Assembly: GCA_022820625.1 (NCBI GenBank)
Contig: JAJEFE010000047.1
Coordinates: forward strand, 1-59,487
Length of the DNA stretch: 59,487 nucleotides
Direction of reading: 5' to 3'
Source of the DNA: Gammaproteobacteria bacterium
GTDB lineage: Bacteria > Pseudomonadota > Gammaproteobacteria > Steroidobacterales > Rariloculaceae
In this document: positions 26,673-35,600 of the stretch, piece after piece
Position numbering within the stretch: the first letter of the stretch is position 1
How the letters are laid out: the number at the start of each line of letters is the position of its first letter
Translations under genes and position numbers: made by a program
Notes under the pieces: model-generated
Databases searched by the model: none
Told to the model about the DNA's origin: nothing
Seen by the model: the letters and a program-made list of their open reading frames with translations, nothing else

Positions 26673-28811
26673 CTACTGACCAAACGCATATTTCAGGCTG
26701 ACGCCATAAAATCTCGGCGGGCTGCCCGTCAGGGTTCGATGTCCCTGGCCGTTTGTGCCTGCATCGGACCATACAATTTCATCCGAAACGTTGTTTACGT
26801 AGAGTCGTATCCTCAATCGGTCATCCGACGATGCGAAATCGATACTTGCATCCGTGATCGTTCGTGACGGCATGAGAGAACCCGGCTCATCGAACGGCAG
26901 CAACTTCATGTCCGATCGAAATGCGGTCCGAATCCTCGGTACGACCTGCCATCCGTTCGCAAGATCGAAAACGTAATCAAGGCTTGCATTCACTGACCAC
27001 TCCGGCGACTTCACCAGGTCCGTGCCAGCCAGGTCGATCTCCTGGCCCGTCCACGGGCTGACCTGTGTGAAGTGCCCGAACGTTGCATCCAGGTAGCCAA
27101 CACCCAACGTAACGCGCATAGCGTCGGCGGGGAGTGCGACGAGTTCCGTATCGAATCCGATGATGTCGGCTGCCGCGGCGTTGCGCGTCACGGTCTGGTC
27201 GTCATCGCGCTGGGTGACCTGAAGATCGGTGTAGTCGTAGATGAAGAACTCCGAGTTGATCTGCAGCCGGTTGTCCATGAGATTGCTCTTGTGGCCGACC
27301 TGGTAGGCCAGGATTTCCTCCGGCCGGAACGTCGATTCGGCGACATTGAAGGTGGGGTTTGCGACGTTGAATGCACCTGCCTTGAACCCCGTTCCAATCT
27401 TGGCGTAGACCATCGTGTCTTCGCCCTGATCCCAGTCGACCCCCAGCGTCCAGTCGGTGGAGTTCCAGCTGCCGTCGTTGCTCACGGTGATCATTGACGT
27501 GCCGAACCGGCTTGTGCGGTTGTAGACGGTATCCTCTTGTGCCTTCTTGTCGGAGGAGTAGCGAAGCCCCGCCGTAATCCGGAAAGTATCGGAGACGCTG
27601 TACGTACCCTGACCGAAGACGGCACTGGAATTCACCGTGTAATTGGGGATATCGGTTGCCGATGTCACGCCAAATCGTGCAATTTGCAGTTGCACGAAAC
27701 GCGAAGCGTCCTCGTCGAGTTTGTACACCCCACCCAGCCACTGCAGTGGGCCGTCGCCGTTGGATGCCAATCGGATCTCGTGAGATAACTGCTCGCTGCC
27801 GTTCTGGATGTCCAGCGGATCCCTCGCGACATTGGTCCGGTCGAAGTCGAGGCCGAAGTTCACGTCGCTTTGGTAGTGAGCACCGAGATAGGTGAGGTCC
27901 ATATTGTCGAAACTGCGATTGACTTCAACCTTCAGGGTCCGGAATTGATCATCGCGAAAACCCTCGCGATTCAAAAGGACCGTGTGCGGGTTGGGGAGAT
28001 CGGTCGCCAGGACGTCGTTTGCTCCGCGCAGGACGTTTGTGCCCTGGCCGGTACCGCCACGACCCTGATAGTCGGCAGTCAGCAGCACGGACAGCCGATC
28101 GCTGGGAGTTATCAAGGCGTGCAATCGGTACGCGCTCTCAACAGAGTCCCCGTAGGGTCTTTCAACTTCCGGGCCGTTGTCGAAATATCCTTCTCTGTCT
28201 TCGTCCACAAAGGCAAATCGAACGGCAAGTATGTCCTCGCTCAATGACGCATTGACAACACCACGAACGCCCAATCGATTGTAGTTGCCGGCAAGGACTT
28301 CGAAGCTTCCTTCGGTGTTGTGAACCGGCTTGTTGGTTATGACGTTTATGCTGCCGGCCGTGGCATTGCGCCCGTACAGCGTACCCTGAGGCCCCTTCAA
28401 TGTTTCAACGCGTGCGATGTCGTGGAAGAGCGCCAGTCCACCCGATTGGCGCCCGCGAAACACGCCGTCCATGTGAAAGGCAACGGTGGGGTCGGAGGTC
28501 ACGTCCGTGTTTTCGCTGTTGACGCCGCGAATCGCCAAGGCCAGATTTCCTGCGGTCAGCGTTCCCTCAAGGCCAATCACCGAGCTGATCATGTCGTGGC
28601 TGCTCTGGATGTTGAAGGAGTCGAGCATGTCGCCGGTCAGGGCGGTTATGGCAATGGGCGTATCCTGAAGATTCGTTTCTCTCTTGGCGGCAGTGACAAT
28701 GATTTCTTCGAGAACGGGAGTCTCCTGCGCCCTTGCGTCGTCAGGGCCTCCTGCGAGTCCCGCCACCAGAAGCACCAGGGCCGAGAATGAAAGAACGCTG
28801 ATGGACCTCAT
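26673..28811 (-). CDS. TonB-dependent outer-membrane receptor
   Basis: A 712-residue receptor. The signal peptide ends near DARAQ, followed by a TonB-box-like EEIIVTAAKRE (about 36-46), a plug domain containing LALAIRGVNSENTD and VETLKGPQGTLYGRNATAGSINV, and a beta-barrel ending VSLKYAFGQ. It is of the CirA/Fec-like type that imports large or scarce nutrients across the outer membrane. First gene of a five-gene leftward operon. The HutC palindrome at 28894 lies 83 bases upstream, so expression should rise when urocanate is present. Confidence 0.9.
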   Translation of the reverse strand: MRSISVLSFSALVLLVAGLAGGPDDARAQETPVLEEIIVTAAKRETNLQDTPIAITALTGDMLDSFNIQSSHDMISSVIGLEGTLTAGNLALAIRGVNSENTDVTSDPTVAFHMDGVFRGRQSGGLALFHDIARVETLKGPQGTLYGRNATAGSINVITNKPVHNTEGSFEVLAGNYNRLGVRGVVNASLSEDILAVRFAFVDEDREGYFDNGPEVERPYGDSVESAYRLHALITPSDRLSVLLTADYQGRGGTGQGTNVLRGANDVLATDLPNPHTVLLNREGFRDDQFRTLKVEVNRSFDNMDLTYLGAHYQSDVNFGLDFDRTNVARDPLDIQNGSEQLSHEIRLASNGDGPLQWLGGVYKLDEDASRFVQLQIARFGVTSATDIPNYTVNSSAVFGQGTYSVSDTFRITAGLRYSSDKKAQEDTVYNRTSRFGTSMITVSNDGSWNSTDWTLGVDWDQGEDTMVYAKIGTGFKAGAFNVANPTFNVAESTFRPEEILAYQVGHKSNLMDNRLQINSEFFIYDYTDLQVTQRDDDQTVTRNAAAADIIGFDTELVALPADAMRVTLGVGYLDATFGHFTQVSPWTGQEIDLAGTDLVKSPEWSVNASLDYVFDLANGWQVVPRIRTAFRSDMKLLPFDEPGSLMPSRTITDASIDFASSDDRLRIRLYVNNVSDEIVWSDAGTNGQGHRTLTGSPPRFYGVSLKYAFGQ

Positions 28812-28893
28812 TTGATTCTCCTCCGCTATTGTTCTTGCCTGTTATGGGACGCGGAAAATTGAACCGTGCCGCATGGCGTAAAGCGCAACAAGC

Positions 28894-28905
28894 TTGTATA
28901 TACAA
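28894..28905. promoter_or_regulatory. HutC operator upstream of the TonB receptor operon
   Basis: TTGTATATACAA, identical to the hutI/hutF site, with CAAGC immediately to the left. It lies between the divergent TonB receptor gene (start 28811) and the DUF6152 fusion gene (start 28989), 83 bases from each, and could control both. Confidence 0.85.
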
Positions 28906-28988
28906 CCATGACTATGCTAGCCTAATTCGGTGCCCGGTTACAATAGCCTGAACCTGTGCCGGTGGGGTTTGCGCAACAAGGAATACCC

Positions 28989-29993
28989 GTGGACTGCCCC
29001 GTAAAACCTGGAGACTTTGTGGCCGGTGCCCTGCTGGCGCTATCTGTCGTCCTGGTGGGCAAGAGTCACGCGCATCATTCCCTGAATACGTTCGAACAGT
29101 CTCCGATCGTCCTGGAAGGCGAACTCCTGGGGGTCAACTGGCGGAATCCTCATGTCACGTTTCAGTTGCGGGTGGTCGATGAGGACGGCGAAGAGGCCGA
29201 ATGGCGAATGGAGGCGCACTCGGTATTCAATCTCCAGCGAGGGGGCGTTACGCGCGATCTGATCCCGCTTGGCGAGACGGTCCGGGTCGTCGGCCGCAAG
29301 TCGAACCTCACCGATCATCGGATGATCGTGGACAGAATGCAGTTGCCGGACGGGCGCGAGTTGACGCTTTGGGCCGGTTTGTTCTCAACATTTGAGGACG
29401 CTCCGAGAATTCAGGACGCTGCGTCGGAAAACCTGGGTTTCTTCAGGGTCTGGACTGTTGCCCAGGAGGATGTCGCACGCGCGGTTACCCAGACCAACAA
29501 CCTGCCGCTTACCGGGCAGGCCATCGCGGCCCGGGCTTCATGGGACGACCTGGACAATTACGCGGTACGTTGCGAGGCCCCGGGCATGCCCGCCATGATG
29601 CTCACGCAGAATCCCCTGGAATTTGTGGATGAGGGCCCGATAATCCGGGTGCGAACGGAGTATTATGACCTCGTCCGCACTGTCCACATGGATCGGGATG
29701 AAGTACCCGCCGATGCGGAATATTCTCACCTGGGCTATTCCATCGGCCGCTGGGAGGGCGATGACCTTGTCGTCGAAACCACGCGGATCAACTGGCCCTG
29801 GCTAGACAACCGGGGGACTCCGCTGAGCGATGAGTTGAAGGTCATCGAGCGGTTCTCGCTCAGCGACGATCAGAGCGGCCTGGCGTTCCGGATCGAAATG
29901 ATCGACCCCGAAACGTTCACCGAGCCCGCAATACTTTCGGGGAACTGGCTCGCGCTCGGCGATACGATAGGGCGCTATGATCTTGACTGCTGA
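28989..29993 (+). CDS. secreted DUF6152 fusion protein
   Basis: A 334-residue protein. The signal peptide (GDFVAGALLALSVVLVG..HA) leads into HHSLNTFEQSP and WRNPHVTFQLRV (DUF6152 block). A C-terminal domain follows with EYSHLGYSIGRWEGDDLVVETTR, like the gene at 7289. I choose GTG 28989 because AAGGA lies 7 bases upstream; the open frame starts 11 codons earlier. It is divergent from the TonB operon across the HutC site. Function unknown, periplasmic. Confidence 0.68.
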   Translation: MDCPVKPGDFVAGALLALSVVLVGKSHAHHSLNTFEQSPIVLEGELLGVNWRNPHVTFQLRVVDEDGEEAEWRMEAHSVFNLQRGGVTRDLIPLGETVRVVGRKSNLTDHRMIVDRMQLPDGRELTLWAGLFSTFEDAPRIQDAASENLGFFRVWTVAQEDVARAVTQTNNLPLTGQAIAARASWDDLDNYAVRCEAPGMPAMMLTQNPLEFVDEGPIIRVRTEYYDLVRTVHMDRDEVPADAEYSHLGYSIGRWEGDDLVVETTRINWPWLDNRGTPLSDELKVIERFSLSDDQSGLAFRIEMIDPETFTEPAILSGNWLALGDTIGRYDLDC

Positions 29994-30116
29994 CCCGGAC
30001 TGCGTCAGTGAGATGGGGGTACTGTGCCGCGCTCGCGTTCAAGGGGGAAGTTGGCAATCTGAATGTTTGCCGGAGGCGGTAGCTTCGATATCGGGAGGGG
30101 TTGATACCAATTGAAT

Positions 30117-30482
30117 ATGGATACCAGATCACTTTTTCTTGCGGTCGTTTCGATGCTGATGCTCGCCACGCCGTCATGGGCGCACCACAGCCACGCGATG
30201 TACGCACCCGACGAGGTCACCATTGTGGGCACGGTGGAGGCGCTGCAATGGACCAACCCGCACATCTTCATTTACATGACCGTGGAGGATGAGGACGGTG
30301 AGACAAGCAACTGGGTATTCGAAGGAGGCGCTCCGTTCCTCCTTCTTCAGCAGGGTTGGCCGGAGGGCAGCCCAAAGCCTGGCGATGTCATCTCGGTGAC
30401 AGGGAGGCCTCTCAAGGTCGGTAGAGGCGGCGTTCTGCGAACAGTGACGTTTGCGGACCAATCGGAATTTCACTACGACTGA
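30117..30482 (+). CDS. secreted DUF6152-type protein, single domain
   Basis: A 121-residue protein with a signal peptide ending TPSWAHH. The DUF6152 blocks HHSHAMYAPDEV, VGTVEALQWTNPHIFIYM and GDVISVTGRPLKVGRGG are present. It starts at ATG 30117; an upstream TTG two codons earlier is possible. It follows the fusion protein at 28989 by about 120 bases and may be in the same transcript. Confidence 0.72.
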   Translation: MDTRSLFLAVVSMLMLATPSWAHHSHAMYAPDEVTIVGTVEALQWTNPHIFIYMTVEDEDGETSNWVFEGGAPFLLLQQGWPEGSPKPGDVISVTGRPLKVGRGGVLRTVTFADQSEFHYD

Positions 30483-30539
30483 CCGCCGGAGAAGGAGAGT
30501 TCCCGGTCGCAGTCCGGTCCCTGCGCTGCGCTCACGCGC

Positions 30540-31082
30540 TCAGTTTCCCAGGCGGCGCCCCCCGCCTATCGGGGCTCCCGTTGCATCGGTAATCCACATC
30601 GATTGCTGGAATTGAATCGGGGGAAACGCCTCGGCGCCGACGCTGCCTTCGGCAATGTACAAGTGTTGGTCGTGATAGACCAGTGACACGTAAATCTGGC
30701 GCCCGTCGGGACCGATCACGTTGATTTCGTGGGCACTGATGTCCTCATACTCGCCGGCCTGGTCAAACACCACTTCGCCTCTTTGGCGAAACGGCTCCGC
30801 CGCATGATCGAACTCGCCTGCGATATCGGCGACATCGGTTGGAAACCGCACGGCGACGACGCGATAGCTGCCCGCATCCTGTTCGGTGGAAAATGCGCGT
30901 CCTGCCAGGCTTGAGCCGTCAGCGCTCACGTAGACCGCGTCTTCAACGGTGGGTTCGCCCGGGAAATTCACCCGGAAACGGTATTCGGGATTGATGTAGT
31001 CAAACCATTGCTGCCCCAGGGCGGGCAATGACAGAAGAATTACGGAAACGGCGCTAACGCCAATGGCAATTCGCATGTCCAT
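30540..31082 (-). CDS. secreted hypothetical protein
   Basis: A 180-residue protein with a signal peptide (MRIAIGVSAVSVILLSLPALGQ). The mature part (FDYINPEYRFRVNFPGEPTVED) resembles small periplasmic proteins of unknown function that start with a PGxP-type strand. It faces away from hutC and could share the promoter region holding the third operator. A second Met two codons in (31076) may be the true start. No enzyme motif is seen. Confidence 0.5.
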   Translation of the reverse strand: MDMRIAIGVSAVSVILLSLPALGQQWFDYINPEYRFRVNFPGEPTVEDAVYVSADGSSLAGRAFSTEQDAGSYRVVAVRFPTDVADIAGEFDHAAEPFRQRGEVVFDQAGEYEDISAHEINVIGPDGRQIYVSLVYHDQHLYIAEGSVGAEAFPPIQFQQSMWITDATGAPIGGGRRLGN

Positions 31083-31211
31083 ACGCCGTCAGTCTTGACT
31101 GCCGGCAGGTTAGCACAGGGCAAATTCTTCGTCCAAGCAAGGCACGAACACCGGTGTCGCGCGATACCGTTCGCAGGCTGCGAATTGAAAAGCACACCGG
31201 CATGGAATAAC

Positions 31212-31223
31212 CTGTATAGACAA
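31212..31223. promoter_or_regulatory. degenerate HutC operator upstream of hutC
   Basis: CTGTATAGACAA differs from the two perfect sites at two positions. It lies 58 bases before the hutC ATG, as expected for weak autoregulation. Confidence 0.6.
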
Positions 31224-31280
31224 CCTCTTGCGGCCAGCCGGATGACGGCGGCCAACGCCCAAGGGTGCGGCTATCCCCAC

Positions 31281-32054
31281 ATGACCTCGACTCCAAAGCC
31301 ACGCTACCAGCAACTCAAGGAGCAGATCATTTCCCGAATCTCAAGTGGAGATCTGCGGCCGCTGGACCGCGTGCCGTCGGAACACGAGCTTGTCGGCTCC
31401 ACCGGCGTGTCGCGCATGACGGCAAATCGGGCATTGCGGGAACTGACCGACGAGGGCTACGTCGAGCGCGTGGCCGGTGTAGGTACATTCGTGGCGGATC
31501 TGAAGGCAGCGTCGCATCTGCTCGAAGTGCGCAACATCGCCGACGAAATCCAGATGCGGGGACACGAACACCGTGCTTCCGTGATCGACCTGGAGTCGCG
31601 CCCCGTAGCGCCGGACATTGCTGACCTGCTTCATGTTTCTGCCGGGTCGAGAGTCAACCATGTATTTCTGGTGCATTTTGAGAACGACATTCCGATTCAA
31701 GTTGAAGATCGGTATGTAACTATCGATTTTGCAACCGATTTTCTCGATCAGAATTTTCAGAACGTCACGCCGAGCGCTTACCTGAGCCTGATCGCCCCGC
31801 TGCAGGAAGCCGAACACGTCGTGCGGGCGAAAATGCCCAGCGCCCGCATCAGGCGACTCCTGAAGATGAGGGCGAAAGAACCCTGCCTGGTGGTCACGCG
31901 GCGAACCTGGGTGAGCGCCAGACCGGTCAGCTTCGCGCGCCTTTTTCATCCTGGAACGCGGTTCGAACTGGCCGGGCGCTACAGGCCGCCCGGCATCGCC
32001 AATAGCCATCCACAAGACTCAAACATCGTTGAACTCAGGAATTTTGATCGATGA
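31281..32054 (+). CDS. hutC: histidine-utilisation repressor HutC (GntR family)
   Basis: A 257-residue regulator. The N-terminal winged helix runs from about 5 to 70 (YQQLKEQIISRISSGDLRPLDRVPSEHELVGSTGVSRMTANRALRELTDEGYVER), followed by a UTRA ligand-binding domain (SHLLEVRNIADEI..VFLVHFENDIPIQVEDRYV). HutC proteins release DNA on binding urocanate. The start at 31281 matches the family; the open frame runs 62 codons further up, through its own operator. The stop overlaps the next gene (ATGA). Targets inferred from matching palindromes are hutI/hutF, the TonB operon and itself. Confidence 0.9.
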   Translation: MTSTPKPRYQQLKEQIISRISSGDLRPLDRVPSEHELVGSTGVSRMTANRALRELTDEGYVERVAGVGTFVADLKAASHLLEVRNIADEIQMRGHEHRASVIDLESRPVAPDIADLLHVSAGSRVNHVFLVHFENDIPIQVEDRYVTIDFATDFLDQNFQNVTPSAYLSLIAPLQEAEHVVRAKMPSARIRRLLKMRAKEPCLVVTRRTWVSARPVSFARLFHPGTRFELAGRYRPPGIANSHPQDSNIVELRNFDR

Positions 32055-33169
32055 ATGCTTCCGCGACCCAAGCCAGCACTTCGACGGTATGCAAGGTTCT
32101 TCGGACCATGTGCCGGCCCACACAAGTACGCCACTCAGGACCGGGCGGGCTCGACCGCCGGATCCCGGTTGGCGCGTTGCTGTTTTTTCTCGCCATGGGC
32201 TCAACGGGCCTTGCGCATCACAGCTACATTCGCATCGACCGCAACATCGTTGTCGCATTCGAAGCCACTGTCGTGGATTTTGACTGGCGAAACCCGCACG
32301 TTTATTTCCGGGTTGCGACCGAGAACGAGAACGGAGAACGTGTCGAATGGGAAATCGAGTCCGGCAGCACCCCGATTCTTGCCCACAGCGGCTGGTCGGC
32401 GGACTCGCTCAGGCCGGGCGATGTCATCCAGCTCAGAATGCATCCGGAGCAGAACAGCGACCGGCGCTACGCGCTGCTGGAGTCTCTGACCACGGCGGAC
32501 GGGACGGTGCTCAGGCAAGGCATCCTTCCGTCCAGCGCGACGGAGACCACATCCGACATCAGCGGCACCTGGAAGTCGCGTCTGGAGCCCGACGCGCCGA
32601 TCGAAGTCCTGAGTGGGTTGTTTGCCGAGTTCATGACGGTTCCGGTGACCGAGGCAGGTCAGGCATCGATCGATACCTACGATCATGATCGGGATAACCC
32701 GAATGCGGTCTGCTACGGCTATGGCCTGGTCGCGGGACTGACGTCACCGCACTATCTCAACCAGATCGAGATATTCGATGACCGCGTCATCATTCGCGAC
32801 GAGTGGTTCGACGCGGAGCGCATCGTCTATACCGACGGGCGCGAGCATCCCGTTGACGGCGAGCGCACGCGCCTCGGTCACTCCATCGGCCACTGGGAAG
32901 GCGAGACGCTGGTCGTCGACACTCGGCTTTTCGCCGAGCACAGGTCGCCATATGGCATCGGAATCGCGTCCGGAACGCAGAAGCATGTTGTGGAGCGTTA
33001 CACGCTGAACGACGACGGCCGCAGTCTGACGCTCGAAGTGTTTCTTGACGATCCGGAATTTCTCGCCGAGAGCTTCAGCGGCACCTTGAACTGGGACTAC
33101 ACGCCTGACTTCGAGTTCTATCGCTACGATTGCGATCCGGAGGTCGCCACACGGTTCAGCCTGCCGTAG
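32051..33169 (+). CDS. secreted DUF6152 fusion protein, coupled to hutC
   Basis: A 372-residue protein. A long basic N-terminus precedes a hydrophobic signal segment (VGALLFFLAMGSTGLAHH). The DUF6152 block (HHSYIRIDRN, WRNPHVYFRV) is followed by the partner domain with LGHSIGHWEGETLVVDTR and a CYGYG segment. Its ATG overlaps the hutC stop, so it is produced together with the repressor. The start could instead lie nearer the hydrophobic segment. Together with 28989 and the split pair at 6893/7289, it shows a domain pair that is fused twice and separate once. Confidence 0.65.
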   Translation: MNASATQASTSTVCKVLRTMCRPTQVRHSGPGGLDRRIPVGALLFFLAMGSTGLAHHSYIRIDRNIVVAFEATVVDFDWRNPHVYFRVATENENGERVEWEIESGSTPILAHSGWSADSLRPGDVIQLRMHPEQNSDRRYALLESLTTADGTVLRQGILPSSATETTSDISGTWKSRLEPDAPIEVLSGLFAEFMTVPVTEAGQASIDTYDHDRDNPNAVCYGYGLVAGLTSPHYLNQIEIFDDRVIIRDEWFDAERIVYTDGREHPVDGERTRLGHSIGHWEGETLVVDTRLFAEHRSPYGIGIASGTQKHVVERYTLNDDGRSLTLEVFLDDPEFLAESFSGTLNWDYTPDFEFYRYDCDPEVATRFSLP

Positions 33170-33266
33170 CCTGTACCTGCGCATACCAATCCGGCGAATA
33201 CGACACATCCGGTTTGGTAGAGTGACCAGGCAAACCCGGCGGCATTGGAGAAAAGAGGGGAACACG

Positions 33267-34712
33267 ATGGCGGTGCTGTCTCCGGACAAGAACAGCGTCG
33301 CGCTGCCCCCGCTGGTCTACGTCCTTGCACTGACCCAGTTCGCGCTGCCGTTCATGTATTCCGGTGTCGGCGTGACACTGCCGTCGCTCGGTCTGGAGCT
33401 TGGGACGAGCGGCGTCGGGCTGGGGCTGATCGAAACGGTCTACCTGGCAGCGGGCGCCGCGTTCCTGCTGCCGCTGGGGTGCGTGGCCCAGCATGCGGAC
33501 AAGCGCACGCTCTTCAGCGCCGGATTGCTGGTGTACGCCTGTGCGACCCTGGCCATCGGCTGGCTACCGTCCACGGGCTCCATCGTCGCCGTCCGGGTCG
33601 TTCAGGGGATCGCTTCCGCGTTCATGGGCGCGACCGTGATGGCCATTCTCTTTGAAGCGACACCCGCGGGCGTGAGGGGCAGGGCCGTCGGAATCTGCAT
33701 GGGCGCCGTCTACTGCGGGCTGGCGGCGGGGCCGCTGGTTGCCGGGTTCATTACGACCCAATTGGGGTGGCGCTGGGTTTTCTTCATTACCTCTATTCCG
33801 CTGTTTGCCGCCTTTCTGGTTGTAGAGTCGGCGCGCGAAGGGCGCTGGGCGTTTTCCAGGCCGATACTCAACTGGCCATCCACCGTCCTGATCATCGTCG
33901 CGGTGCTGCTGCTGGTCTCGGGCAGCTCGATATTGGGAGAACAGCAACTTGGGTATTGGCTGCTGGGCGCCGGCCTGGTTGCGTGTGTCGCGTTCTTCGC
34001 CCTGGAGGAACGCAGCGAGGAGCCCATGATGAAGCTGAGCGCGATCCGCGCCAACCGGGATTATTCCCGAGGGTTGACGTCCCAGTTCCTCGTCTATGCC
34101 GCGGGATTCGCCATGACGTTCCTGTTCAGCATCTTTCTGCAGCTTGTCAGCGGGTACACCGCGCAGGAAGCGGGGTTGCTGCTGGTGATCTCGCCGCTTT
34201 GCATGGCGCTGATGGCGCCATTTTCCGGGCATCTGGCGGATCGCTACCGGGCGAAAAGCGTGGCCGGACTCGGCGCCTTTCTGGTCATGGTGAGCCTGTT
34301 GCTGGCTACGCGGATTTCGGCGGGAACGCCATTGGGGTACCTGATCCTGGTCCTGACCGCGCAGGGCGTGGGGCTGGGCATGTTCTCGGCGCCCAACGTG
34401 AGCCGGATCATGCACAGCGTCAAGGGCCGGCAGGTCAGTATTGCCTCGGCGCTGTCCGCGAAGGCCCGCTCGCTCGGTATGTTGGCGAGCATGACCGTCG
34501 TGATGGTCCAGCTCTCGATTCACATGGGGCCCGGGCCGATCTCCGAGCCGGGCAGTGACTTCGTGCACGACATGATGTCCGGCTACCTCAACGTGGTGGA
34601 ATCGTCCTTTGCTGTGCAGGCAGCGCTGGCATTCATCGCGACATTGCTGGTTGTCGGGGCGGGCTGGGCGCGGAGATTGCGGGATGCGCGCGGCGGCGAG
34701 GACGCATCCTGA
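33267..34712 (+). CDS. MFS transporter, 14-helix DHA2-type efflux pump
   Basis: A 481-residue polytopic protein. Features: the motif A-like loop near GCVAQHADKRTLFSAG, GIASAFMGATVMAILFEATP, and motif C-like GAVYCGLAAGPLVAGFI; about 14 hydrophobic helices. Similar to EmrB/QacA-type drug:H+ antiporters. GAGGGG lies upstream of the ATG at 33267. The substrate cannot be read from the sequence. It is likely its own unit, starting about 97 bases after the DUF6152 fusion gene. Confidence 0.82.
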   Translation: MAVLSPDKNSVALPPLVYVLALTQFALPFMYSGVGVTLPSLGLELGTSGVGLGLIETVYLAAGAAFLLPLGCVAQHADKRTLFSAGLLVYACATLAIGWLPSTGSIVAVRVVQGIASAFMGATVMAILFEATPAGVRGRAVGICMGAVYCGLAAGPLVAGFITTQLGWRWVFFITSIPLFAAFLVVESAREGRWAFSRPILNWPSTVLIIVAVLLLVSGSSILGEQQLGYWLLGAGLVACVAFFALEERSEEPMMKLSAIRANRDYSRGLTSQFLVYAAGFAMTFLFSIFLQLVSGYTAQEAGLLLVISPLCMALMAPFSGHLADRYRAKSVAGLGAFLVMVSLLLATRISAGTPLGYLILVLTAQGVGLGMFSAPNVSRIMHSVKGRQVSIASALSAKARSLGMLASMTVVMVQLSIHMGPGPISEPGSDFVHDMMSGYLNVVESSFAVQAALAFIATLLVVGAGWARRLRDARGGEDAS

Positions 34713-34770
34713 GACGACTGCCGGGGCGGCCCCTGGGCGTTTCACCTGAAGCAGGGCAAGTCCGGAGTCG

Positions 34771-34858
34771 GTCGGGAACCAATGGGTCGCGGATCGGTCG
34801 GAAACCAATGGGTAGCGGATCGGGCGGGAGCCAATGGGTAGCCGATAGGGCGGGAGTC
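34771..34858. repeat. 3.4 copies of a 26-bp tandem repeat
   Basis: Units at 34771-34796, 34797-34822 and 34823-34848, plus a 10-bp partial copy, built around ACCAATGGGT and CGGATCG. The units differ at only a few positions. The array sits between the convergent ends of the MFS and PepSY genes, and its last bases touch the PepSY stop. It might be a protein- or RNA-level end signal; no known family was recognised. Confidence 0.8.
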
Positions 34859-35600
34859 AGGGGCCTACGATAATCCAGGCGCCGATCAACAGCAGGGATG
34901 CACCCAGAAGGCCTCCTCCCAGCCTTGCCGGGCCGCTGACCCGACTCCATAGCATTACGCCGGTCAAGCTGAGAAACAGCAGCATCACGGCGTAGGCGCT
35001 GATCACGAAGTGCCAGGCGCCGCCTTCCAGTCCGCGGCCGCTGTGGAGCCGATTGACGATGCGGTTGAATCCGCGGTCACTCCGGGTAACAGCGATCTCG
35101 CTGGAACCCACGACCCATTCGCCGCTGAAATCGCCCCCGGGCGCTTGCCAGCTTGCGGAGAAACTCGGACCCTGGGCAGCGGCGCCACCGCCACCGCGGC
35201 GGCTGCCCCCCATTGCCGGCGACGTGCCGGCCGGAAGCTGGTTCATACCCATGCCCCGACCGGCAGGTTGGGGTGTAGCCTCGCTACGCTCGAGCGTCGG
35301 GCTCGTGCGCAAACCGTATTCGGCAACGAGGTAGTCGGCCAATTCCTGCGGCGACCCGAAGCCGGCGAGCGGCGCCGGAATGGTGAACTCGTCGGTCAGC
35401 GCCGGTGCACCCAGCGTAAAGTGCGTGCGGTGATTGAGCATGAAGCCGGACCAGGCGAATATCAGTGCCAGTATGGCGGTGGAGATGCCCGTCCACGCAT
35501 GGGTTTTCTTCACCCAGCGCACGCCGATGGGGGTCGCGATGGGGGAGGGCATCAGCGGGTGCGATGCCAGGCCGCGTTTTTTCTTTCCCGCTCTCATCAT
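34857..35600 (-). CDS. PepSY-associated membrane protein
   Basis: A 247-residue protein. An N-terminal KKTHAWTGISTAILALIFAWSGFMLNHR segment forms the first transmembrane helix. A long periplasmic part follows with a Gly/Ala/Pro-rich linker, then RIVNRLHSGRG and two C-terminal helices (AVMLLFLSLTGVMLWSR, GASLLLIGAWIIV). This matches half-size PepSY-TM proteins linked to iron or electron handling at the inner membrane. The ATG overlaps the stop of the upstream PepSY gene (ATGA at 35597-35600). Confidence 0.7.
   Translation of the reverse strand: MMRAGKKKRGLASHPLMPSPIATPIGVRWVKKTHAWTGISTAILALIFAWSGFMLNHRTHFTLGAPALTDEFTIPAPLAGFGSPQELADYLVAEYGLRTSPTLERSEATPQPAGRGMGMNQLPAGTSPAMGGSRRGGGGAAAQGPSFSASWQAPGGDFSGEWVVGSSEIAVTRSDRGFNRIVNRLHSGRGLEGGAWHFVISAYAVMLLFLSLTGVMLWSRVSGPARLGGGLLGASLLLIGAWIIVGP

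Noticed and set aside
31095..31280. 62-codon upstream extension of hutC
   Set aside because: It reads through the operator and is not conserved-looking. The GntR domain begins right after ATG 31281.
33564..34808. Long minus-strand frame opposite the MFS gene
   Set aside because: Composition is arginine-, histidine- and glutamine-rich without domain motifs: a shadow of the GC-rich MFS gene. Similar long antisense frames opposite 6938-8353, 11926-12981, 38059-39558, 42751-44148 and 45264-46643 were dropped for the same reason.
34771..34858. CRISPR array
   Set aside because: The 26-bp units are contiguous, with no unique spacers, and no cas genes are present.
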